64,000 nucleotides of DNA from Alphaproteobacteria bacterium (GCA_016861165.1 BOKV01000006.1:1-64000); one strand, 5' to 3'. Counted from the stretch's first letter, positions 44,428 to 53,418 are shown. Made by a program: numbers and translations. The notes: generated from the letters alone by a model not told the origin.

Positions 44428-45678
44428 TCACCCCACAATCCCCGCTGTCTCCACTACCGCATGGAACAGCACGTCGGCGCCCTTGGCGGCCCATTCCTTC
44501 GAGATTTCCTCGGCCTCGTTGTGGCTCAAGCCGTCGACGCAGGGGCACATGACCATGGCCGTCGGGGCCACCCGGTTGATCCAGCAGGCGTCGTGGCCGG
44601 CGCCGGAGATGATGTCCATGTGGCTGTAGCCGAGCCGCTCGGCGGCGCGGCGCACCGCTTCGACGCAACCCTTGTCGAAGGCGGGCGGGTCGAACTCGCC
44701 GACGAGCTTTGATTCGAAGGTGCAGCCGAGCGCCTGGCAGATGCCCGGGGCCCGCTCGGCCAGTTCGGCGACCATGCCGTTCAGCGTGTCGAGTTCGTGG
44801 CTGCGGAAATCGACAGTGAACACCACCCTTTCCGGGATGATGTTGCGGCTGTTGGGATAGACGTCGATATGGCCGATGGCGCCGACCGCATTGGGCTGGT
44901 GCCGCATCGCGATCTCGTGGACGAGCTCGGTGATCTGGGCGAGCCCGCGGCCGGCGTTGCGGCGCATGCGCATCGGCGTCGACCCGGTGTGCTGGCCCTT
45001 GCCGGTCACCGTGCATTCGATCCAGCGCAGGCCCTGTCCGTGGGTGACGACGCCGATGTCCTTGCCTTCGGCCTCCAGGATCGGGCCCTGCTCGATATGC
45101 AGCTCGAAGAAGGCGTGCATCCTGCGCTTGCCGACCTCCTCCTCGCCGCGCCAGCCGATGCGCTTCAGTTCATCGCCGAACTTCTTGCCCCTGGCGTCGG
45201 TGCGTTCATAGGCCCAGTCCTGGTCGATGACGCCGGCGAAGACGCCGGAGGCGAGCATGGCCGGGGCGAAGCGGGTGCCTTCCTCGTTGGTCCAGTTGGT
45301 GACCACGATCGGGTGCCTGGTCCTGATGCCGAGGTCGTTCAGCGTTCGCACGATCTCGAGCCCGCCGAGCACGCCGAGCACGCCGTCATAGCGCCCGCCC
45401 GTCGGCTGCGTGTCGAGGTGGGAGCCGACATAGACCGGCAGCGCGTCCGGGTCGGTGCCGGGCCGCATGGCGAACATGGAGCCCATCTGGTCGACGGCCA
45501 CCGTCAAGCCCGCTTCCTCGCACCAGCGCTTGAACAGGTGGCGACCCTCGCCGTCCTCGTCGGTCAGCGTCTGGCGGTTGTTGCCGCCGGCCACGCCCGG
45601 GCCGATCCTGGCCATTTCGTGGATCGAGTCCCACAGCCGGTCGCCGTTGATCTTCAGGTTTTCGCCCGGTGCTGCCAT
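44428..45678 (-). CDS. Zn-dependent N-carbamoyl-amino-acid amidohydrolase (beta-ureidopropionase type)
   Basis: A 416-residue M20-family amidohydrolase. Metal-binding blocks are VGSHLDTQPTGGRYDG near residue 80, TNEEGTRFAPAMLAS near residue 124, FELHIEQGPILEAEG near residue 190 and SGAGHDACW near residue 370. Members hydrolyse N-carbamoyl amino acids or allantoate. Next to dihydropyrimidinase and a beta-alanine-type transaminase, N-carbamoyl-beta-alanine is the likely substrate. The ATG at 45678 is 35 bp after the transaminase stop. Fragments of its 3' end occur twice downstream. Confidence 0.9.
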   Translation of the reverse strand: MAAPGENLKINGDRLWDSIHEMARIGPGVAGGNNRQTLTDEDGEGRHLFKRWCEEAGLTVAVDQMGSMFAMRPGTDPDALPVYVGSHLDTQPTGGRYDGVLGVLGGLEIVRTLNDLGIRTRHPIVVTNWTNEEGTRFAPAMLASGVFAGVIDQDWAYERTDARGKKFGDELKRIGWRGEEEVGKRRMHAFFELHIEQGPILEAEGKDIGVVTHGQGLRWIECTVTGKGQHTGSTPMRMRRNAGRGLAQITELVHEIAMRHQPNAVGAIGHIDVYPNSRNIIPERVVFTVDFRSHELDTLNGMVAELAERAPGICQALGCTFESKLVGEFDPPAFDKGCVEAVRRAAERLGYSHMDIISGAGHDACWINRVAPTAMVMCPCVDGLSHNEAEEISKEWAAKGADVLFHAVVETAGIVG

Positions 45679-45713
45679 GCCGTTTCGCTCCCTGCCTGTC
45701 TGATGCGCCGCCC

Positions 45714-47042
45714 TCACTCCACCTCGGCCAGCACCTCGCGCAGCGTTGCCACCAGCTGGTCGATGTGTGGCTTCTCGATGATCAGCGGCGGCGACAGCGC
45801 GATGATGTCGCCGGTGGTGCGGATCAGGATGCCCTTCTCGAAGGCGCGTACGAAGGCGGAGAAGGCGCGCTTGGTCGGATGGCCGGCGATCGGCTCCAGT
45901 TCGACGGCGCCGATCAGCCCGATGTTGCGGATGTCGATGACGTGGCGGGCGTCCTTCAGCGAATGCAGCGCGTCCTCCCAGTAGGGGGCGAGCTCGGTGG
46001 CGCGCTCGAACAGGCCTTCCTCGCGGTAGGTGTCGAGCGTGGCCAGACCCGCCGCCGAGGCGATCGGATTGCCCGAATAGGTGTAGCCGTGGAAGAACTC
46101 GATCAGGTGTTCCGGCCCGGTCATGAAGGCGTCGTGAATCTCGTCCCTGACGAACACCGCGCCCATCGGGATGACGCCGTTGGTGAGCCCCTTGGCGGTG
46201 GTGATGATATCGGGGGTGACCTCGAAATATTCGGCCGCGAAGGAGGCGCCGAGGCGGCCGTAGCCGGTGATGACCTCGTCGAAGATGAGCAGGATGCCGT
46301 GCTTGTCGCAGATTTCGCGCAGCCGCTTGAGATACCCCTTGGGCGGGATCAGAACGCCGGTCGAGCCCGCCACCGGCTCGACGATGACGGCGGCGATGGT
46401 GGAAGCGTCGTGCAGGGCGACGATGCGCTCCAGCTCGTCGGCGAGTTCGGCGCCGTGCTCGGGCTCGCCGCGCACGAAGCGGTTCCTGGCCGGCAGGTGG
46501 GTGTGCTGCAGGTGGTCGACGCCGGTGAGCAGCGTGCCGAACATCTTGCGGTTGGCGACGATGCCGCCGACCGAGATGCCGCCGAAATTGACGCCGTGGT
46601 AGCCGCGCTCGCGGCCGATCAGGCGGAAGCGCGAGCCCTCGCCGCGCACGCGGTGATAGGCGAGCGCGATCTTGAGCGCCGTGTCGACCGATTCGGAGCC
46701 CGAATTGGTGAAGAAGACGTGGTTGAGGCCATCGGGCGAGATGTCGACGAGACGGTTGGCCAGTTCGAATGCCTTGGGATGGCCCATCTGGAAGGCCGGC
46801 GCGTAGTCGAGTTCGGCCGCCTGGCGCTGGATCGCCTCGGTGATCTTCGGCCGGCAGTGGCCGGCATTGACGCACCACAGCCCGGCGGTGCCGTCGAGGA
46901 CCTCGCGGCCGTCGGCCGTGGTGTAATGCATGCCGCGCGAGGCGACGAACATGCGCGGGTTCTGCTTGAACTGGCGGTTGGCCGTGAACGGCATCCAGAA
47001 GGCGCGCAGGTCGTTGGGGGTGACGCTGAGGCGGTTCGACAT
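45714..47042 (-). CDS. Beta-alanine (omega-amino acid)--pyruvate-type transaminase
   Basis: A 442-residue class III PLP transaminase. FFTNSGSESVDTALKIA is the phosphate-cup region, LLIFDEVITGYGRLG has the PLP Asp, and DIITTAKGLTNGVIPMG has the Schiff-base Lys. The beginning AFWMPFTANRQFKQNPR is typical of beta-alanine:pyruvate enzymes, which turn beta-alanine into malonate semialdehyde. This is the last step of the pyrimidine pathway encoded here. A RutR-like box lies 141 bp upstream, shared with the divergent regulator gene. Confidence 0.92.
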   Translation of the reverse strand: MSNRLSVTPNDLRAFWMPFTANRQFKQNPRMFVASRGMHYTTADGREVLDGTAGLWCVNAGHCRPKITEAIQRQAAELDYAPAFQMGHPKAFELANRLVDISPDGLNHVFFTNSGSESVDTALKIALAYHRVRGEGSRFRLIGRERGYHGVNFGGISVGGIVANRKMFGTLLTGVDHLQHTHLPARNRFVRGEPEHGAELADELERIVALHDASTIAAVIVEPVAGSTGVLIPPKGYLKRLREICDKHGILLIFDEVITGYGRLGASFAAEYFEVTPDIITTAKGLTNGVIPMGAVFVRDEIHDAFMTGPEHLIEFFHGYTYSGNPIASAAGLATLDTYREEGLFERATELAPYWEDALHSLKDARHVIDIRNIGLIGAVELEPIAGHPTKRAFSAFVRAFEKGILIRTTGDIIALSPPLIIEKPHIDQLVATLREVLAEVE

Positions 47043-47182
47043 CGGGTTCGTTCCCTTAGGGGCGTGCCTGCCCGTGGCCGGAGGGCGCGCATCGAGATTC
47101 GCAACTTGGCCGACGGCAAGTCACGGCTGGCGCCGGCCACGGCCGGAGGCCGCTTGCCTTTGGCGCGCGAACCTCTAATATT

Positions 47183-47198
47183 TTGACCGTTTGGTAAA
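47183..47198. promoter_or_regulatory. RutR-like operator between transaminase and rutR
   Basis: TTGACCGTTTGGTAAA matches the RutR consensus TTGACCANNTGGTCAA at 12 of its 14 fixed positions. It sits between the divergent transaminase and TetR/RutR genes, where one operator would control both. Confidence 0.7.
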
Positions 47199-47307
47199 CA
47201 TTGCAGGTTCGCACAGCGCACTCAAGCTGAATTTGGCGGCGCCGACAAGAATCCGGCGCGGCGGATTGCCCGGAATCGGGCGTACCCGCACGCCGGGAGG
47301 AACATTC

Positions 47308-47955
47308 GTGAAAGCCAGAGCCGCAAGGACGCAGCGCCGCACCCGCATCCAGGAGGAGAACGAGGAGCGCATCCTGAAGGCGGCGCTGGAGGTGTTCTCG
47401 ACCCATGGCTTCCGCGGGTCGACCATCGACCAGATCGCCGAGGCGGCCGGCATGTCGAAGCCGAACCTGCTCTATTATTTCCGCACCAAGGATGACATCC
47501 ACCGCCTGCTGATCGAGCGGCTGCTCGACACCTGGCTCGATCCGCTGCGCGCGATCCGGCCGCGGGGCGACCCGCTCGCCGAGATCCGCTCCTATATTCG
47601 CCGCAAGCTGGAGATGGCCCGCGACTACCCGCGCGAAAGCCGACTGTTCGCCAACGAGATACTGCAGGGGGCGCCGCGCATCACCGATGCGCTGGAAGGC
47701 CCGTTGAAGCGGCTGGTCGACGAGAAGGCCGAGGTGATCCGCCAGTGGAGCCGCGAGGGCAGGCTGGCGCCCTGCGACCCCTATCACCTGATCTTCTCGA
47801 TCTGGGCGACGACACAGCATTATGCCGATTTCGACGTTCAGGTGCGCGCCGTGCTCGGTCCCGACCGTGGCGGCGACGGCCGCTTCGAGGATGCCGCCCG
47901 GTTTCTCGAACAGCTCTATCTGGAAGGGCTGAAGTCCGGTACCAAGGGTGGATGA
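47308..47955 (+). CDS. rutR: RutR-type TetR-family regulator of pyrimidine catabolism
   Basis: A 215-residue TetR-family protein. The N-terminal helix-turn-helix reads ERILKAALEVFSTHGFRGSTIDQIAEAAGMSKPNLLYYF. The C-terminal region has the RutR-type ligand domain (YPRESRLFANEILQGAPRITD, HLIFSIWATTQHYADFDVQV). RutR binds uracil or thymine and releases DNA. The GTG at 47308 is chosen because GGGAGG (47295-47300) sits 7 bp ahead; the longer frame from 47191 would run through the operator. It is divergent from the transaminase. Confidence 0.9.
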   Translation: MKARAARTQRRTRIQEENEERILKAALEVFSTHGFRGSTIDQIAEAAGMSKPNLLYYFRTKDDIHRLLIERLLDTWLDPLRAIRPRGDPLAEIRSYIRRKLEMARDYPRESRLFANEILQGAPRITDALEGPLKRLVDEKAEVIRQWSREGRLAPCDPYHLIFSIWATTQHYADFDVQVRAVLGPDRGGDGRFEDAARFLEQLYLEGLKSGTKGG

Positions 47956-48130
47956 CGGTCGGCCTGCCCGCCGCCGGTTCCGCGGGTCGTCTGCGCCCCT
48001 TGACTTCAACCCCGCTTGAGGCCGTAGACCTGACGCGGCTTGAGGACGACTGGGAGCGGGCGGTGGCCGGCAGGGCGGAGCCTGCACGATCGTTACTCGC
48101 CGGCAACGGGCCGGCGCGGCGGGCGCGGTC

Positions 48131-49567
48131 GTGACCGTGGCCGGCGGGCAGGCGGCGCGCTGGTCGGAGCTCTATTCCTCCGGCCATTTCGGCCGCATCG
48201 TGCTGTTGTCCTTCGGTGTCTGGCTGCATGCCGCCGACGAACTGATGGTGTCGACGATCACGCCGGCAATGATGGCCGAGATCGGCGGCGAGCGCTTCGT
48301 CGCGTGGCTGATCGCCCTCTACGAGGTCGGCTCGATCGTGGCCGGCGCCGTCAGCGCGCTCATCGTCATCCGGCTCGGATTGCGCGCCGCCATGGTGGCT
48401 GCTGCGCTCGCCTACCTGTCCGGCTGCCTCGTCAGCGGCTTCAGCCCGTCGATCGGCCCGATGCTGGCCGGCCGCCTGGTGCAGGGCTTCGGCGGCGGCG
48501 CCATGGTGGCGATTGCCTTCATTGCTGTGCACCGGCTGATGCCGGGCCGGCTGATCGCCCGCGTCTTCGCCGTCATCTCCATGGTGTGGGGGGCGTCGGC
48601 CTTCACCGGCCCGCTCATTGGCGCCGGCTTCGCCGAGGCTGGCTGGTGGCGCGGCGCCTTCTTCCTGTTCGCCGCGCAGGCGGCGGCCTTCGCGATGCTG
48701 GTCGGCCTGCGCCTGGCCGAAGGGCCGGCCGCCGCCACCGAGGTGGCGATCGCCGCCGCCGGCAGGTCGCTGCGGCTCATCCTGCGCGTCGGCGTGCTGG
48801 CGGCAGGCGTCGTGGCGATCGCCGCGGCCGGCATCGAGGTCGAGACCAGCCGTTCGCTGCCGCTCGCCGCGCTGGGGTTGGCGCTGCTGGCGCTGTTCCT
48901 GTGGTTGGAGGCGGTGGCCGGCGCCGACCGGCTGCTGCCGACGCGGCCGTGGAACGCGCTGTCGCCGCACGGCTCGGTGATGGCCGCGCTTATGCTGCTG
49001 TCGGCGGCGACCGCCGGCCTCATCACCTACGGGCCGCTGTTGATGAGCCGCCTGCACGGCGCCGACGCGGTGACCATCGGCCTCATCCTGCTGGTCGAGT
49101 CGATCGCCTGGTCGCTCGTCGCCATCCTGATCTCCGGGTTGCCGCGCCGCCACGAGACCATGGCGATCGCCGGCGGCTTCGCTGCGGTGACACTTGGCGT
49201 CGCCGGGCTCGTCCACACCATGGTCGCCGGCCCGCTGTGGACGGTCGCGCTGTGCGCCTTGCTGATGGGCGGCGGCTTTGGCGCCGCCTGGTCCTTCGTC
49301 GTCCGCCGCGCGCTCGCCGTGGTGGCGCCCGCCGAGCGCGAGCGGATCGCCTCGGCGATCCCCACCACCCAGCGGCTGGGCTATGCGCTGGGGGCGGCCT
49401 ATGTCGGCATCATCGCCAACGGCGTCGGCTTCGCCGACTCCGACGCCGCCGGCGTCGCCACCGCCACGGCGTGGTGGATCTTCACGCTGTCGCTGGTGCC
49501 GGCCGGGCTCGGCCTCGCCGCCGTCTGGTGTTTTCTGCGCTGGCCCGAGCCGGACGGCCAAAACTGA
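48131..49567 (+). CDS. MFS transporter
   Basis: A 478-residue major facilitator with about 12-14 hydrophobic helices. The loop after helix 2 (VIRLGLRAAMVAAALAYLSG) and helix 4 (MLAGRLVQGFGGGAMVAIAF) are typical of drug:H+ antiporter type MFS members. The substrate is unknown. It starts with GTG at 48131. It follows rutR on the same strand after a 175-bp gap, so regulation by RutR is possible but no box was seen directly upstream. Confidence 0.88.
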   Translation: MTVAGGQAARWSELYSSGHFGRIVLLSFGVWLHAADELMVSTITPAMMAEIGGERFVAWLIALYEVGSIVAGAVSALIVIRLGLRAAMVAAALAYLSGCLVSGFSPSIGPMLAGRLVQGFGGGAMVAIAFIAVHRLMPGRLIARVFAVISMVWGASAFTGPLIGAGFAEAGWWRGAFFLFAAQAAAFAMLVGLRLAEGPAAATEVAIAAAGRSLRLILRVGVLAAGVVAIAAAGIEVETSRSLPLAALGLALLALFLWLEAVAGADRLLPTRPWNALSPHGSVMAALMLLSAATAGLITYGPLLMSRLHGADAVTIGLILLVESIAWSLVAILISGLPRRHETMAIAGGFAAVTLGVAGLVHTMVAGPLWTVALCALLMGGGFGAAWSFVVRRALAVVAPAERERIASAIPTTQRLGYALGAAYVGIIANGVGFADSDAAGVATATAWWIFTLSLVPAGLGLAAVWCFLRWPEPDGQN

Positions 49568-49587
49568 CCGTGGCCGCGCGGGGACGC

Positions 49588-50535
49588 TCAGCCGTCGGCG
49601 GCCAAGCCCATTACGGCCAGTGCCGCCGCCGTCACCAGAGCGCCGGCGACGACCGGCCAGCCCGGCCAGCCATGACCGCTCAGTCCCTCGAACAGGATGA
49701 TGAAGCTCGGCACGAGATAGCCATAGGCCATCACCTTGCCGGCAGGCAGCCGCATCGAGGCGAACTGCAGCAGGAAGAAGGTGAACGCCGTCGTCACCAC
49801 CGCCAGATAGGCGATGGTGAGCCAGACGATCGCCGGCAGCAGCGACAGGTCGGCGGCGAACAGGTCGCCGACGCCGACGGCGATGAGCCACGCCGTGGTT
49901 GCGACCATCATGAACACGGTGAACTCAAGCCCGTTCTCGCCACGGTTGAAACGGCGCAGGAGCGGCGTATAGGCGGCGTGGGCCGCGCAGCCGACGAGGA
50001 AGATCGCTTCGCCGGCACCGAGATCGAATGACAGGATGGCCTCGATGTCGCCGCGGAAGATGACCCAGATGGCGCCGCTGGCGCCGACCAGGAGCGCGGT
50101 GAGCACGACCGGCCGCGTCGCCTGGCGCAGGAACAGCCAGGCGAAGCCGGCACTCATCAGCGGCGTCAGCGTGAACACGGCGCCGGTCGACACGGGATCG
50201 CTGATCCTGAGCGCCACGAACATCAGCACGAAATAGGCCGCCATCAGCGCGCCGAGGATGGCGAAGCGCCAGGGCGCGGCCGGCCGGCGCGGCAGCCGCC
50301 GCGTCACCGCCAGCATGACGCCGGCCAGCACCGCGGTGCCGAGGATGAAGCGCAGCGCGTTGAGCGCCGCGGGCTCGAGATGCGGCGCCGCCTTGTGGCC
50401 GAGCGAAAACGAGCCGGCGATGCAGGCGGCGAAGGCCAGCATGGCCAGATGGGCAACGAGCTTCCGGCCGCCCGTGGCGAAGGCCGGGCCGGCTGCCCGG
50501 GCGGTGGCGCGCGGGCGCGCCAGTTCGTCAACCAT
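49588..50535 (-). CDS. DMT-family (EamA) transporter
   Basis: A 315-residue membrane protein with ten hydrophobic segments in two EamA repeats (about residues 25-150 and 165-305). Pieces include FALGTAVLAGVMLAVTRRLP-like helices and the ending VSAALVTAAALAVMG. Exporters of this class move amino acids or other small metabolites. The ATG at 50535 has GGAGG 6 bp upstream. It follows marR by 31 bp on the same strand, forming a regulator-exporter operon. Confidence 0.88.
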   Translation of the reverse strand: MVDELARPRATARAAGPAFATGGRKLVAHLAMLAFAACIAGSFSLGHKAAPHLEPAALNALRFILGTAVLAGVMLAVTRRLPRRPAAPWRFAILGALMAAYFVLMFVALRISDPVSTGAVFTLTPLMSAGFAWLFLRQATRPVVLTALLVGASGAIWVIFRGDIEAILSFDLGAGEAIFLVGCAAHAAYTPLLRRFNRGENGLEFTVFMMVATTAWLIAVGVGDLFAADLSLLPAIVWLTIAYLAVVTTAFTFFLLQFASMRLPAGKVMAYGYLVPSFIILFEGLSGHGWPGWPVVAGALVTAAALAVMGLAADG

Positions 50536-50566
50536 CGATCCTCCGTCAGCGCCCGGGCGGGCAGCG

Positions 50567-51001
50567 CTACTCAAGCTTGCGCAGCAGATCGGCCAGCGCT
50601 TGCGCTTGCGCCGGGCTGAGCCTGCTCCCTACAGCTTCCTCGATCGCCTGGGAATAGACCCGCCACATCCGCGCGCGCATCTGCCGGCCTTCGTCGGTGA
50701 TGGACAGGACCTGGCCGCGACGGTCGTCGGCGCAGCTCGTTTTGGCAATGAGCCCGGCCCGCCCAAGCCGGTCGGCGAGCCGCGACAGATTGTACTGCTC
50801 AAACAGCAGCGCGCGCTCCAGTGCGAATGGCCGCAGCCCGTTCTCGCCGGCCTTTTCCAGTTCCCAGAGCGCATCATACCAGGCAAGCGGCGGCAGGCCG
50901 GCTGCCTTGAGCGCCGTCTCGATGCGCCCGCGCGCGCGCCGTTCGGCGCGGGCGAGGCCGGTCCAGGCGGCGACGGTGGCGGGGTCGGGCTTGCTAGTCA
51001 T
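50567..51001 (-). CDS. MarR-family transcriptional regulator
   Basis: A 144-residue winged-helix regulator. The recognition helix region is FEQYNLSRLADRLGRAGLIAKTSC, followed by the wing CADDRRGQVLSITDEGRQMR (MarR's D-x-R motif). It is divergent from a glutathione S-transferase gene and upstream of the DMT exporter. Two 12-bp near-palindromes in the 97-bp gap are its probable operators. MarR proteins usually let go of DNA on binding an aromatic or oxidised ligand, so the set may respond to electrophiles. Confidence 0.9.
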   Translation of the reverse strand: MTSKPDPATVAAWTGLARAERRARGRIETALKAAGLPPLAWYDALWELEKAGENGLRPFALERALLFEQYNLSRLADRLGRAGLIAKTSCADDRRGQVLSITDEGRQMRARMWRVYSQAIEEAVGSRLSPAQAQALADLLRKLE

Positions 51002-51021
51002 GCCACACTGATATCGATTTA

Positions 51022-51033
51022 ATGCAAATGCAT
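51022..51033. promoter_or_regulatory. MarR-type operator 1
   Basis: ATGCAAATGCAT is a near-perfect 12-bp palindrome 20 bp before the marR start and 17 bp upstream of the -35 box of the GST gene. It shares its outer bases with the second site at 51069. The match suggests both are bound by the divergent MarR protein. Confidence 0.55.
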
Positions 51034-51038
51034 CAAGA

Positions 51039-51067
51039 TTGACAAACGGACATATCCGAACTAGATA
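51039..51067 (+). promoter_or_regulatory. Sigma-70-type promoter of the GST gene
   Basis: TTGACA at 51039-51044 and TAGATA at 51062-51067 are separated by 17 bp, close to the sigma-70 consensus. Operator 2 at 51069 begins 1 bp after the -10 box, so a bound repressor would block start of transcription. Confidence 0.6.
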
Positions 51068-51068
51068 G

Positions 51069-51080
51069 ATGCAATTGCAT
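51069..51080. promoter_or_regulatory. MarR-type operator 2
   Basis: ATGCAATTGCAT is a perfect 12-bp palindrome immediately downstream of the GST gene -10 box. It is the counterpart of ATGCAAATGCAT at 51022. Confidence 0.6.
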
Positions 51081-51098
51081 GCACAAAGGAGACCTCAC

Positions 51099-51767
51099 AT
51101 GCCGAACAAGCTCACTCTTGTTTCCTTCGACCTGTGCCCCTACGTCCAGCGCGCGGCGATCGTGCTGGCCGAGAAGGGCGTGCCCTTCGACCGCGTCGAC
51201 ATCGATCTCGACAACAAGCCGGACTGGTTCCTGGCGATCTCGCCGCGCGGCCGCGTGCCGCTGCTCAGGGTCGGCGCCGACGTTCTGTTCGAGAGCGCGG
51301 CGATCGTCGAATATCTCGACGAGACGCTGGCGCCGCGTCTTCATCCGGACGACGCGGTGGCGCGCGCCCGCCACCGCGCCTGGATGGATTTCGGCTCGGC
51401 CATCCTCGCCGACATCTGGACGGTCGAGACGTCGGCCGACCGGCGCGCCTTCGCCGGCGCCCAAGCCTCCCTCAAAGAGAAATTCGCCCGGGTCGAGGCG
51501 GAGCTTGGCAAAGGGCCATGGTTCGCCGGCGCGGCGTTCGGCCTGGTCGACGCCGTGTTTGCCCCGGTGTTCCGCTACTTCGACACGTTCGACCGCATCG
51601 TCGACCTTGGCATCCTTGACGGTCTGCCGAAGGTCGGCCGCTGGCGCCAGGCGCTTGCCGCGCGCCCGTCGGTGCGCGGCGCCGTCGTTGCCGACTATGG
51701 CGACCGGCTGGCGCGTTTCCTCGAACGCAAGGGCGGCGTCCTGATGGACCGGCGCGCCGCCGCCTGA
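51099..51767 (+). CDS. Glutathione S-transferase family protein
   Basis: A 222-residue GST. The thioredoxin-like N-terminal domain has FDLCPYVQRAAIVLAEKGVPF with a Cys-Pro-Tyr at the active site (omega/beta-like). The glutathione-binding segment is RVPLLRVGADVLFESAAIVEYL, and the helical C-terminal domain follows (PWFAGAAFGLVDAVFAPVF). It starts at ATG 51099 with GGAGAC upstream. Divergent from MarR, it is probably induced by the MarR ligand and detoxifies an electrophile. Confidence 0.9.
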   Translation: MPNKLTLVSFDLCPYVQRAAIVLAEKGVPFDRVDIDLDNKPDWFLAISPRGRVPLLRVGADVLFESAAIVEYLDETLAPRLHPDDAVARARHRAWMDFGSAILADIWTVETSADRRAFAGAQASLKEKFARVEAELGKGPWFAGAAFGLVDAVFAPVFRYFDTFDRIVDLGILDGLPKVGRWRQALAARPSVRGAVVADYGDRLARFLERKGGVLMDRRAAA

Positions 51768-51790
51768 GGCCCCGGGCAGCGCGCCGCCGC

Positions 51791-53104
51791 CTATTCGGCG
51801 GCGGTCCGCGCCATCGGGTTGTTGGGGTGCGTCGTCCAGTCGGCGAACTTGCCGCTCACCTTGAGGCCGGTGCGCCGGTCGACCGCGCCGGCGGCGAGCG
51901 GCACCATCTCGATGCAGCCCTCGACCGGGCAGACATTGACGCACAGGTTGCAGCCGACGCACTCTTCCTCGATCACCTCGAAGCGGCGCTTGCCGTTGAC
52001 CGTCAGCGTGATCGCCTGGTGGGACGTATCCTCGCAAGCGATGTGGCAGCGCCCGCAGGAGATGCACTTGTCCTGGTCAATGCGCGCCTTGGTGACGTAG
52101 TTGAGGTTGAGGTACTGCCAGTCGGTGACGTTGGCGACCGCCCGGCCGGTGAAGTCGGCCAGCGTGCGATGGCCCTTGGCGTCCATCCAGTTCTCGAGGC
52201 CGGAGATCATCTCCTGGACGATCTTGAAGCCGTAGGTCATCGCCGCGGTGCACACCTGGACGTTGCCGGCGCCGAGCGCCATGAACTCGGCCGCGTCGCG
52301 CCAGGTGGTGATGCCGCCGATCGCCGAGATGGGCAGGCCGGCGCATTCTGCGTCGCGGGCGATCTCGGAGACCATCGACAGCGCGATCGGCTTGACCGCC
52401 GGGCCGCAATAGCCGCCATGGGTGCCCTTGCCGTCGATCGACGGCTCCGGCGAGAAGGTGTCGAGATCGATCGCGGTGATCGAGTTGATCGTGTTGATCA
52501 GGCTCACCGCGTCGGTGCCGCCCGCCTTGGCCGCCCGCGCCGGCTTGCGGATGTCGGTGATGTTCGGGGTGAGCTTGGTGATCACCGGCATGCGGGTGTG
52601 GGCCTTGCACCAGCGCACCACCATCTCGACATATTCGGGCACCTGGCCGACGGCGGAACCCATGCCGCGTTCGCTCATGCCGTGCGGGCAGCCGAAATTG
52701 AGCTCCACCCCGTCGGCGCCGGTCTCCTCGACCAGCGGCAGGATCGCCTTCCACGCCTGCTCCTCGCAGGGGACCATCAGCGAGACGACGACCGCGCGGT
52801 CCGGCCAGTCCTTCTTGATCTGCTTGATCTCGCGTAGGTTGACGTAGAGGTCGCGGTCGGTGATGAGCTCGATATTGTTGAGACCGAGCAGTCGCCGGTC
52901 GGCACCCCAGATGGCGCCATAGCGCGGGCCGTTGACGTTGACGACGGGCGGGCCCTCCTCGCCCAGCGTCTTCCACACCACGCCGCCCCAGCCGGCCTTG
53001 AAGGCGCGTGTCACATTATAGGCTTTGTCGGTGGGCGGGGCCGAAGCCAGCCAGAACGGGTTCGGCGACTTGATACCCACGAAGTCGGCGGCGAGATTGG
53101 CCAT
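51791..53104 (-). CDS. preA: NAD-dependent dihydropyrimidine dehydrogenase subunit PreA
   Basis: A 437-residue flavoprotein with a TIM-barrel (dihydroorotate dehydrogenase-like) N-terminal domain. ADFVGIKSPNPFWLASAPPT, ELNFGCPHGMSERGMG and AIGGITTWRDAAEF mark it. A C-terminal two-[4Fe-4S] domain follows (CISCGRCHIACEDTSHQA, CVGCNLCVNVCPVEGC). With PreT it reduces uracil or thymine, the first step of the reductive pathway. The ATG at 53104 begins the homologous sequence. HicBA lies between it and preT on the other strand. Confidence 0.94.
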   Translation of the reverse strand: MANLAADFVGIKSPNPFWLASAPPTDKAYNVTRAFKAGWGGVVWKTLGEEGPPVVNVNGPRYGAIWGADRRLLGLNNIELITDRDLYVNLREIKQIKKDWPDRAVVVSLMVPCEEQAWKAILPLVEETGADGVELNFGCPHGMSERGMGSAVGQVPEYVEMVVRWCKAHTRMPVITKLTPNITDIRKPARAAKAGGTDAVSLINTINSITAIDLDTFSPEPSIDGKGTHGGYCGPAVKPIALSMVSEIARDAECAGLPISAIGGITTWRDAAEFMALGAGNVQVCTAAMTYGFKIVQEMISGLENWMDAKGHRTLADFTGRAVANVTDWQYLNLNYVTKARIDQDKCISCGRCHIACEDTSHQAITLTVNGKRRFEVIEEECVGCNLCVNVCPVEGCIEMVPLAAGAVDRRTGLKVSGKFADWTTHPNNPMARTAAE

Positions 53105-53180
53105 GGCTGCACCTTTCAGGTTTGAAGGCCCGCGCCGACGTGCTAATTTTCCGCATGTCCGGCGTGGCAGGATAGGGACG

Positions 53181-53417
53181 ATGAGCAAACGGCTGCAATA
53201 CACGATAACGTTGCGCCCGGAACCTGAAGGCGGGTTCACGGTGCTTGTGCCGGCGCTGCCGGAAGTCGTGACCTACGGCGAGGACGAGGACGAGGCACTG
53301 CGGATGGCCCGCGAGGCGATCGAGCTTGCACTTGATCTGCGCCGTGATGAAGGCGATGAGATTCCGCACGACGTCGAACCAATCACCCGCAAGCTGACGG
53401 TGGAAAGGGCTGCCTAG
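53181..53417 (+). CDS. hicB: HicB-type antitoxin
   Basis: A 78-residue protein of the HicB fold. It has YTITLRPEPEGGFTVLVPALPEVVTYG and EDEALRMAREAIELALDL, the partial RNase-H-like strands and helix seen in HicB antitoxins. It binds HicA. It starts at ATG 53181 with GGATAGGG upstream and lies 1 bp ahead of hicA. There is no obvious C-terminal DNA-binding helix beyond the core. Confidence 0.85.
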   Translation: MSKRLQYTITLRPEPEGGFTVLVPALPEVVTYGEDEDEALRMAREAIELALDLRRDEGDEIPHDVEPITRKLTVERAA

Positions 53418-53418
53418 C

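Noticed and set aside
44428..46878. One long minus-strand frame covering amidohydrolase and transaminase
   Set aside because: Only its second half (from 45678) is the amidohydrolase; the first half is an out-of-frame reading of the transaminase gene.
47681..49891. A 736-residue minus-strand frame over rutR and the MFS gene
   Set aside because: Low-complexity Arg/Gly/Asp composition; both plus-strand genes have clear family features.
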